Origin: an uncultured Eubacteriales bacterium
Lineage (GTDB): Bacteria > Bacillota > Clostridia > Lachnospirales > Anaerotignaceae
NCBI GenBank assembly: GCA_934256695.1
Contig: CAKQPE010000130.1
Location: 1-5,292 of the forward strand
Reading direction: 5' to 3'
Length of the DNA stretch: 5,292 nucleotides
Of this stretch, positions 1 through 4,977 are shown piece by piece (the first letter of the stretch is position 1; every line of letters starts with the position of its first letter). The notes beneath the pieces are model-generated. The model did no database searches, was not told the origin of the DNA, and was given only the letters and a program-made list of their open reading frames with translations. The position numbers and the translations under genes are program-made.

Positions 1-70
1 TTGCGTTTTGATAAAAGTTTTACTCAATTTTTTTCAAAAAATTGTCAGGGTTTGGGGTGAAACCCCAAGG
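1..70. repeat. Tandem-hairpin intergenic repeat, probably cut by the window edge
   Basis: Two adjacent hairpins are visible. The first is an A/T stem at 25-32 paired with 37-44, extendable to 33/36. The second is a G/C-rich stem, TTGGGGT at 52-58 paired with ACCCCAA at 62-68, with a three-base GAA loop. From memory, the order (a tract like TTTTGATAAAAGTTTT, then an A/T hairpin, then a GGGG...CCCC hairpin ending in CAAGGTCTTTT) resembles a dispersed intergenic element common in clostridial genomes. No second full copy lies in this window, so repeat status rests on that resemblance and not on what is seen here. The element may extend left of position 1. Confidence 0.45.
25..68 (-). terminator. 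Possible terminator of the anion permease gene
   Basis: Read on the minus strand, a 7-bp stem (68-62 with 58-52) lies 6 nt after the permease stop codon. An A/T hairpin follows, containing a run of six T residues. The T-run does not directly follow the G/C stem, so this is not a textbook intrinsic terminator. No better candidate lies between the stop codon and the window edge. Confidence 0.35.
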
Positions 71-74
71 TCTT

Positions 75-1175
75 TTACATCTTGCTTACAGCAAGAAGAA
101 TAATAAGCATAATTAAGTTTATTAAAGTAAAAAATTTAATATATCCGCCCTTTTCTTTCGGCATTGTATTTACAAAAAATTTATACGATATAAGACTTGC
201 CATAGATGCTATAAGTGTTCCCAAGCCTCCTATATTCACACCGATTAATAAGCCCTTCCAGTTATCCGTAAATCCCGATAAAAGCAGTGCGGAAGGTACA
301 TTGCTCAAAATCTGACTTGATATAACGGAAGTAATTATTTCGTTTCCGACTATTACGGATTTTATAAAGCTCCGAAATATTTCTATTTTCCCCATGTTTC
401 CTATAAAAACAAAAAATCCGACAAACGTAAACAAAAGATTATAGTCTATCGTTTTCAATATTTCTCTGTCAACTATCGAAAATAAAACCACAAACAACCA
501 AAATATTATTTTTACGGGTATTATCCTTCCAACAGACAACACCGCAAGCAAAAACAGCATAATATATAATACGAATTTTTTTATATCGATTTTTTCTTCC
601 GAAAAATTAAGATTTATATTAATACTGCTTTTGTTTTTCTGAAAAATTATAACAGCAGATATAAATATAAACGAAACCACACTATACGGAAATACAGAGC
701 AGAAAAACTCAGCTGCCGAAACTCCGTATTTTGTATAAATATATATGTTTTGCGGATTGCCTATAGGTGTAAGCATACTTCCTAAATTTGCCGCTACAGT
801 CTGCATCGAAACAACAAAAATAAGTTTTTTGCTTAATCCTGCCATATCAAGTATTTCTATTGCAAACGGAACAAATGTTATAAGTGCAACATCATTTGTA
901 AGTAGCATACTTGAAAAAAAGCATAGCATAACCAGTATAAGCTCAAGCTGTATGCTGTTTTTTACAAGCAAAAGCAGTTTTTCTCCTGCCGTTCTGAATA
1001 CACCGAGCTTTTTTAATCCACCTGTAACACACATAAGACAAAACAAAAGCCCCAGTGTTCTGAAATCTATATAGTCTATATAATCTTTGTTCAAAGGTAC
1101 TGCAAAGCCGGAAATAACAGCTGCTGTCCATGCAAAAACAAGCACAGGCTCTTTTTTTATAAATTTTTTAATCAT
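75..1175 (-). CDS. SLC13/CitMHS (ArsB-like) family anion permease
   Basis: The gene encodes a 366-residue integral membrane protein of the ion transporter superfamily that includes ArsB, CitMHS, NhaD and SLC13 permeases. It is hydrophobic throughout, with about ten membrane segments (for example 11-28, 37-53, 77-92, 165-178, 200-217, 222-235, 246-260, 345-363). The two halves carry the family's paired substrate/ion-site motifs. The first half has T93-N94-D95 followed by NLGSMLTPIGNPQN at 130-143. The second half has SNVPSALLLSGF at 291-302 followed by GVNIGGLGTLIAS at 312-324. A charged loop near 180-200 probably links the halves. The length is near the short end for the family, and nothing appears truncated. 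The ATG start is supported by GGGGA 9 nt upstream and a promoter about 30 nt further up. The substrate (dicarboxylate, citrate, arsenite or another anion) cannot be read from the sequence. No ars regulator or citrate lyase gene is nearby. It is divergent from the DUF819 gene. Confidence 0.85.
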   Translation of the reverse strand: MIKKFIKKEPVLVFAWTAAVISGFAVPLNKDYIDYIDFRTLGLLFCLMCVTGGLKKLGVFRTAGEKLLLLVKNSIQLELILVMLCFFSSMLLTNDVALITFVPFAIEILDMAGLSKKLIFVVSMQTVAANLGSMLTPIGNPQNIYIYTKYGVSAAEFFCSVFPYSVVSFIFISAVIIFQKNKSSININLNFSEEKIDIKKFVLYIMLFLLAVLSVGRIIPVKIIFWLFVVLFSIVDREILKTIDYNLLFTFVGFFVFIGNMGKIEIFRSFIKSVIVGNEIITSVISSQILSNVPSALLLSGFTDNWKGLLIGVNIGGLGTLIASMASLISYKFFVNTMPKEKGGYIKFFTLINLIMLIILLAVSKM

Positions 1176-1211
1176 AAATAATCTTCCCCATTGTTGTAAA
1201 AATTAAATTTA

Positions 1212-1240
1212 ATTATAACTGTAAACCATTTCCGAAACAA
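1212..1240 (-). promoter_or_regulatory. Sigma-A type promoter for the anion permease gene
   Basis: On the minus strand, TTGTTT (1240-1235) and a perfect TATAAT (1217-1212) are separated by exactly 17 nt. A transcript would start near 1205, giving a leader of about 30 nt that contains the GGGGA ribosome binding site. The -35 box matches the consensus only in its TTG, but spacing, orientation and distance to the gene are all right. Confidence 0.6.
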
Positions 1241-1243
1241 GTT

Positions 1244-1256
1244 TTATGCTGCATAA
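1244..1256. promoter_or_regulatory. Operator-like dyad next to the permease promoter
   Basis: TTATGC-T-GCATAA is a perfect dyad with 6-bp arms around one central base. It ends 3 bp upstream of the permease -35 box, centred near -45 relative to the predicted start. That position would suit an activator. The recognising protein is unknown and the regulatory role is inferred from symmetry and position alone. Confidence 0.3.
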
Positions 1257-1467
1257 TGTCATCAAAAGTCATTTTAAAATTAGATTTCCATAAATCGGTA
1301 TCGGTGGTAAAATAAAAATTGCAATAGTCAATATGTAAAAAAATTTATATTGCTTTTGTGCATTATTTTTAACAGTTTTATTAGAAAAACATTAATTATA
1401 ATTAATCAACAATATTAACTTCTAAATTAATCCTTAAATTTGTCTATGTTTTTATATACTTTTTTAC
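1257..1467. other. AT-rich intergenic stretch with no recognised gene
   Basis: This is the middle of the 592-nt divergent gap. I see no convincing coding frame. It holds minor structure only: a tandem ATCGGT pair (1294-1305), overlapping weak stems CAATAT/ATATTG (1329-1334 with 1347-1352) and GCAATA/TATTGC (1321-1326 with 1348-1353), and an all-A/T 16-bp palindrome (1391-1406). All are within what chance would give in DNA this AT-rich. Confidence 0.5.
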
Positions 1468-1475
1468 AAAAAGCT

Positions 1476-1504
1476 TTGCTTTTTTTCTTAGTATTTGTTA
1501 TAAT
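1476..1504 (+). promoter_or_regulatory. Extended -10 promoter for the DUF819 gene
   Basis: TTGCTT (1476-1481), a 17-nt spacer, and a perfect TATAAT (1499-1504) preceded by TG plus one base (1496-1498) make an extended -10 promoter. Transcription would begin near 1511, leaving an unusually long 5' leader of about 255 nt before the DUF819 start. A short hairpin (AAAAAGC 1468-1474 with GCTTTTT 1478-1484) overlaps the -35 box and is probably incidental. Confidence 0.6.
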
Positions 1505-1570
1505 TAGTAATGTAAAAAGGATAAAAGAAGTTACAGGCAATATATTTTTTTAATTCTTTTTATAAAAAAT

Positions 1571-1644
1571 TTATAAACCTCAAGGAGGAATTTTTTTATA
1601 CCTGAGGTATAAGTTTTTCTAATACATCATTATTAAAACTTATA
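1571..1644 (+). promoter_or_regulatory. Structured 5' leader with competing hairpins (candidate cis-regulatory RNA)
   Basis: Three pairings share one segment. Pairing A joins ACCTCA (1577-1582) to TGAGGT (1603-1608), extendable by TTAT/ATAA past a 2-nt bulge. Pairing B is a compact hairpin, TTATACC (1596-1602), TGA loop, GGTATAA (1606-1612), followed by G and five T residues, so it looks like an intrinsic terminator. Pairing C joins TATAAGTTTT (1608-1617) to AAAACTTATA (1635-1644), 10 bp with no mismatch. B excludes both A and C. An AGGAGG sits at 1583-1588 in the loop of A, and its GAGG can also pair locally with CCTC at 1578-1581. The arrangement resembles an attenuator, but the stems are A/T-rich and no known riboswitch consensus is recognised. 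T-box, purine, preQ1, fluoride, guanidine and c-di-GMP motifs were considered by eye and not found. Confidence 0.4.
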
Positions 1645-1713
1645 ATCATGGTATCACTTACAACTTAATATTGTATTTGGACAGCTGTTGTCGCAATCAT
1701 ATTATTATATAGG

Positions 1714-1747
1714 TTTAGTAAATCAAATGGGATATTGTTTTACTAAA
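1714..1747 (+). promoter_or_regulatory. Hairpin directly upstream of the DUF819 ribosome binding site
   Basis: TTTAGTAAA (1714-1722) pairs perfectly with TTTACTAAA (1739-1747). After one T/T mismatch, CAA/TTG adds three more pairs, leaving an 8-nt loop at 1727-1734. The stem ends 6 nt before the AAGGGGA ribosome binding site (1754-1760). It leaves that site exposed and could act as an mRNA 5' structure or a translation-control element. Confidence 0.4.
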
Positions 1748-1771
1748 GATGAGAAGGGGAAATTTATATGA
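1727..1771 (+). other. Candidate 14-codon upstream ORF overlapping the DUF819 start
   Basis: An ATG in the loop of the preceding hairpin opens a frame reading MGYCFTKDEKGKFI. It ends in TGA at 1769-1771, overlapping the DUF819 ATG as ATGA, the classic translational-coupling arrangement. The frame is open back to 1646, and a TTG at 1688 is an alternative start giving 27 residues. No good ribosome binding site precedes the ATG; an AGG lies 13 nt away. A chance frame is quite possible. Confidence 0.2.
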
Positions 1772-2958
1772 ATTTAATTACAACAGCTGAAGGCTTTTTT
1801 GGTTTTATGTTGCTTTTAATGGCCCTTATATTTGGATATGAAAAGAAAAATCCAAACTCAAAGCTCTTTAAGGTTATTCCTTCTATGCTTTGGCTTATGA
1901 TTCTTGTAGCAGTAGGTGCTACTATCCATTTATGGGATCCTAATGCAGAAGGTGTTTGTGCAGCTCAGAACATTATGTACACAACATTCCTTCCTATGAT
2001 GCTTGTTATGTTCATGCTTACTTGTGACGTAAGAGATATTCTTAAACTCGGTCCTCGTATGATAGCATCATTCTTAATTACAACAATCTCTGTTATGATC
2101 GGTTTCACTGTAGCTTTCTTAATTACAAAAAGATGGCTTCCTGAAATGGGCTGGGCTTCAATCGCATCAGTTACAGGCTCATTCGTAGGCGAAACAATCA
2201 ACATGAGATCCGTTGCAGCCGTATTCGGTGTAGAAGGTACAGACTTCGCTTATGCCGCTATGATGGATACAATCGGTTTCACAGTAGTTCTTTCAGTAGC
2301 TATGTGGATTCTTCCAAGACAGCACAAATGGAACAAAATCATGAAAGCTTCAACAGAAGGTATTGATGAAATCGCTATTAAGATCAACGCTTCTATGGAG
2401 GCTCATCCTGAAGCAAAAGAAAAACCTGTATTTGTTGACTACTGCAAACTTTTCGCAGTAGGTATGGTAGGAACAGCATTTGTAAACTTTGTTATTCCTT
2501 TCATTCCAACAGTACCTTTCCTTAACGCTACAGGCTGGAGAGTTATCCTTGGTTCATTACTTGGTATCGCTCTCGGTTTAACACCACTTCATTGGTTAAA
2601 AGGTGCAAAAGACTGTGCTAACGTATTCCTTTACATGAGCCTTTGTGTAGCTATGAGCTACTCTGACCTCAGCCAGTGTACAAGTGCTCCTGCATTTGCT
2701 TTAGCAGTTATCATAATGCTTGTTATCATGTACATCGTATGGCTTTCACTTTGCAAACTTCTTAAACTTGACTGCTTCACAGCAGCAGTTGGTTTCATGG
2801 CTAACTTCGGTGGTACATCATCAGCTCCTGCTATTGCAGCTGCTTACAACGAAAACTGGATTGGTTTCGGTATTCTTCTCGGTTTCTTCGGAGACCTTAT
2901 AGGTACAGGTGCAGCTATAGCTTTCGGTTATTTCTTACAGTATCTTTCAATGCTTTAA
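1768..2958 (+). CDS. DUF819 (YjcL-like) family integral membrane protein
   Basis: The gene encodes a 396-residue polytopic membrane protein of the DUF819 family, related to Bacillus YjcL. From memory, Pfam places this family in the cation:proton antiporter/anion transporter clan, so a secondary transporter is likely, but the substrate is unknown. Family landmarks are present: the glycine-rich TGSFVGETINM at 136-146 in the first half, and NFGGTSSAPAIAAAYNEN at 346-363 followed by GILLGFFGDLIGTG at 368-381 in the second. Roughly ten hydrophobic segments are split by a hydrophilic, charged loop at about 183-222. The length is normal for the family. The start follows AAGGGGA with 7-nt spacing. 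The codon choice is distinctive: all five Phe codons before residue 40 are TTT, while 21 of 25 after it are TTC, with AAC, ATC, CTT and GGT also favoured. The neighbours lack this pattern, which suggests strong expression. The gene is transcribed alone, between its own promoter and a terminator at 3048-3086. Confidence 0.85.
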   Translation: MNLITTAEGFFGFMLLLMALIFGYEKKNPNSKLFKVIPSMLWLMILVAVGATIHLWDPNAEGVCAAQNIMYTTFLPMMLVMFMLTCDVRDILKLGPRMIASFLITTISVMIGFTVAFLITKRWLPEMGWASIASVTGSFVGETINMRSVAAVFGVEGTDFAYAAMMDTIGFTVVLSVAMWILPRQHKWNKIMKASTEGIDEIAIKINASMEAHPEAKEKPVFVDYCKLFAVGMVGTAFVNFVIPFIPTVPFLNATGWRVILGSLLGIALGLTPLHWLKGAKDCANVFLYMSLCVAMSYSDLSQCTSAPAFALAVIIMLVIMYIVWLSLCKLLKLDCFTAAVGFMANFGGTSSAPAIAAAYNENWIGFGILLGFFGDLIGTGAAIAFGYFLQYLSML

Positions 2959-3017
2959 TTTTTTTAGGATTTAATTACTCAATGATTTTTATTTACAAAG
3001 CTGTTCAAATACAAAAT

Positions 3018-3048
3018 TGTAAGTATACATACAGATTTTAAGTATACA
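3018..3048. repeat. Two direct TAAGTATACA boxes, possible operators
   Basis: TAAGTATACA occurs at 3020-3029 and 3039-3048, starts 19 bp apart, close to two helical turns. Each has a GTATAC palindrome core. The first copy lies in a larger imperfect dyad, TGTA-a-GTATAC-a-TACA (3018-3033), the kind of symmetry seen in GntR-type operators. The boxes lie after the DUF819 stop codon and 57-87 bp upstream of the ABC gene's -35 box. The second abuts the terminator stem. Their role is unknown. Confidence 0.35.
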
Positions 3049-3086
3049 AAAGGCGGTGTTCGGTTTTATATCGGGCATTGTCTTTT
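3048..3086 (+). terminator. Intrinsic terminator of the DUF819 transcript, G·U-rich
   Basis: The RNA can form an uninterrupted 17-bp stem, 3048-3064 with 3070-3086, around a 5-nt loop. It has an A-run at the 5' foot, and the T-run that follows extends past the stem (TCTTTTTATTTT from 3081). Six of the 17 pairs are G·U, so the stem forms only in plus-strand RNA and the DNA inverted repeat is easily missed. It separates the DUF819 gene from the ABC gene promoter 19 nt downstream. Confidence 0.7.
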
Positions 3087-3104
3087 TATTTTCAGAAAAA
3101 ATAA

Positions 3105-3133
3105 TTGTACCTCTTTGCCGTTAGCTGTATAAT
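3105..3133 (+). promoter_or_regulatory. Promoter for the ABC exporter gene
   Basis: TTGTAC (3105-3110), a 17-nt spacer and a perfect TATAAT (3128-3133) form a sigma-A type promoter. It starts just after the upstream terminator. The predicted transcript start, near 3140, gives a leader of about 37 nt. An A/T inverted repeat, AATAAAAAT (3131-3139) with ATTTTTATT (3147-3155), spans the start region and could be an operator or a short 5' hairpin. The TTG of the -35 box is also the first codon of an upstream-extended reading frame, which helps reject that longer start. Confidence 0.65.
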
Positions 3134-3176
3134 AAAAATTATTAAGATTTTTATTTGCATCAAACGGGGTGATTTT

Positions 3177-4907
3177 ATGAATATTTTCAAAAGATTTTTA
3201 AGCTATTATAAACCGCATTGGAAATTATTTGCTTTTGATATGATATGTGCAACCGTCGTCTCACTGGTTGATATATCAATACCGCAGATACTTAGGGACT
3301 TAACAAATAATATCTATCGTCAAAGCGAATATGTAATACTTGACTGGCTGCCGTATATATTTGCAACACTTCTTATTATGTATGTTTTACGTATGTTCTG
3401 CCAATATTTTATCGGTTCTTGGGGACATATTATGGGGTCAAGAATGGAAAGCGATATGCGGCGTGACCTTTTCCGAAAAATGGAAGAACTCCCCTATTCC
3501 TACTATGATAAGCACAGCACAGGTGATTTAACCTCAAGAATGGTTTCCGATTTATTTGATATATCGGAGCTTGCTCACCATGGTCCGGAAAATCTCTTTC
3601 TGTCCCTTATAAAAATAACAGGCTCTATTATACTGCTTTTTAGAATCAATAAAGAACTTACACTGCTCCTTCTTGTTGTAATAATAGCAATAGTTATTTT
3701 CAGCGGTCAGCTCAACATAAATATGAGAAAAACATTTATGGACAACCGAAAAAAAATCTCAGGCATAAATGTTAAATTTCAGGACAGTATAGAAGGCATA
3801 CGTGTTGTAAAATCATTTGCCAACGAAAAATCCGAGGCGGAAAAATTCGCTAAGGCGAATAATGCCTTTCTTGAGTCTAAAAAAAATTCTTATAAAGTAA
3901 TGGGAACATTTCAGGCAGGAAACGGTTTCCTCCAAGGTCTTTTATACATAACCGTACTTGTTGCCGGCGGATACTATGTGGCAGTAGGCAAACTTAAAGC
4001 TGCTGACCTTGCTGTTTATGCTCTGTATATAAATGTAGTTGTCTCTCCTATTAATATATTGGTTGAATTTCTTGAGACATTTCAAAAAGGCTTTGCCGGT
4101 TTTAAAAGATTTGTCGAAATTATAGATACCGATACAGAAATAAAAGACTCTCCCGATGCCGAAATTTTAAGTTATGTTAAAGGAAAAATAGAATACAATA
4201 ACGTAGATTTTTCATATGACGGAAATTCGGAAATACTTAACAATCTTAATCTTACAATAGAGCCTGGCAAAACAGTTGCTCTGGTAGGTGCTTCCGGCGG
4301 AGGAAAAACCACTATCTGTTCTCTCCTGCCAAGATTTTATGATGTAACAGGCGGAAGTATAAAAATAGACGGAAAAGATATCCGTTCACTTACTCAGCAG
4401 TCTCTGCGAAAAGCAATAGGCATAGTTCAGCAGGACGTATACTTATTCGGGTCCACATTTAAAGAAAACATTGCCTACGGAAAAATAGGTGCCTCTGATG
4501 AAGAAATAATAGATGCAGCTAAAAAAGCCAATATACATGATTTTATAATGAGCCTTCCGGAAGGCTATGATACTAATGTAGGCGAAAGAGGCGTAAGACT
4601 TTCAGGCGGTCAAAGACAGAGAATATCCATTGCACGTGTATTTTTAAAAAATCCAAAAATACTTATTCTTGATGAAGCAACGTCTGCCCTTGATAACGAA
4701 AGCGAAAGATATATCCAAAACTCTCTTGATGAGCTTGCAAAAGGCAGAACAACATTGGTTATTGCACACAGACTCAGCACAATAGTCAATGCCGACAAAA
4801 TATATGTTATAGAAAAAGGCTCTGTAAAAGAAAACGGTACACATAAAGAGCTTTTGGAAAAAAACGGCATTTATGCCAAATATTACAATATGCAGTTTAA
4901 ACAGTAA
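3177..4907 (+). CDS. ABC exporter half-transporter (fused membrane and ATPase domains)
   Basis: The gene encodes a 576-residue type IV (MsbA/BmrA-like) ABC exporter. It has a six-helix membrane domain at roughly 1-320 and a nucleotide-binding domain from about 337. The ATPase motifs are all intact: A-loop Y347, Walker A GASGGGKT at 371-378 (K377), Q-loop in IVQQD at 416-420, X-loop VGERG at 468-472, signature LSGGQ at 475-479, Walker B ILILDE at 495-500 with catalytic E500, D-loop SALD at 503-506, and H-loop H531. It is full length for a half-transporter. With both sites consensus and no partner gene beside it, a homodimer is the simplest reading. ATP-driven export of a drug, lipid or peptide is likely, but the substrate cannot be told. 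The ATG at 3177 is chosen because GGGGTGA lies 4 nt upstream. The same frame stays open to a TTG at 3105, which would add 24 residues, but that TTG is part of the -35 box. Confidence 0.93.
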   Translation: MNIFKRFLSYYKPHWKLFAFDMICATVVSLVDISIPQILRDLTNNIYRQSEYVILDWLPYIFATLLIMYVLRMFCQYFIGSWGHIMGSRMESDMRRDLFRKMEELPYSYYDKHSTGDLTSRMVSDLFDISELAHHGPENLFLSLIKITGSIILLFRINKELTLLLLVVIIAIVIFSGQLNINMRKTFMDNRKKISGINVKFQDSIEGIRVVKSFANEKSEAEKFAKANNAFLESKKNSYKVMGTFQAGNGFLQGLLYITVLVAGGYYVAVGKLKAADLAVYALYINVVVSPINILVEFLETFQKGFAGFKRFVEIIDTDTEIKDSPDAEILSYVKGKIEYNNVDFSYDGNSEILNNLNLTIEPGKTVALVGASGGGKTTICSLLPRFYDVTGGSIKIDGKDIRSLTQQSLRKAIGIVQQDVYLFGSTFKENIAYGKIGASDEEIIDAAKKANIHDFIMSLPEGYDTNVGERGVRLSGGQRQRISIARVFLKNPKILILDEATSALDNESERYIQNSLDELAKGRTTLVIAHRLSTIVNADKIYVIEKGSVKENGTHKELLEKNGIYAKYYNMQFKQ

Positions 4908-4911
4908 ACAT

Positions 4912-4954
4912 AAAAGCTCTCATTATTTAAATCTATTAAATAATGAGAGCTTTT
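4912..4954. terminator. Bidirectional terminator between convergent genes
   Basis: A perfect 19-bp inverted repeat, 4912-4930 with 4936-4954, surrounds a 5-nt loop (ATCTA). It begins with AAAA and ends with TTTT, so either strand gives a stem with a terminal U-run. It starts 5 nt after the ABC stop codon and lies 24 nt from the glycosyltransferase stop on the other strand, so it should end both transcripts. Confidence 0.85.
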
Positions 4955-4977
4955 CGGTTATATACTGCCGATAATAA

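Noticed and set aside
745..1074. Plus-strand open frame of 109 codons opposite the permease gene
   Set aside because: It lies wholly within the well-supported permease gene on the other strand, has no ribosome binding site that I can see and matches no recognised family, so it is a shadow frame.
1294..1305. Tandem ATCGGT repeat
   Set aside because: There are only two short copies, with no symmetry and not near a promoter element.
1391..1406. Perfect 16-bp palindrome ATTAATTATAATTAAT in the divergent region, containing a TATAAT
   Set aside because: It is made only of A and T, so such palindromes are fairly likely by chance here. No -35 box lies at suitable spacing on either strand.
1468..1484. 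Terminator-like hairpin AAAAAGC-TTT-GCTTTTT followed by T residues
   Set aside because: It overlaps the -35 box of the DUF819 promoter, and no plus-strand gene upstream needs terminating. It has only two G/C pairs and is probably incidental.
1511..1767. Known riboswitch or T-box upstream of the DUF819 gene
   Set aside because: No T-box GGTGGTACCGCG-like motif and no recognisable core of the purine, preQ1, fluoride, guanidine, SAM, c-di-GMP or c-di-AMP classes was found by eye, so no class is assigned.
4551..4566. Perfect 16-bp G/C-rich palindrome AGCCTTCCGGAAGGCT inside the ABC gene
   Set aside because: It encodes the conserved SLPEGY stretch before the ATPase signature motif, so codon choice over a conserved peptide explains it. 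No regulatory context is visible.
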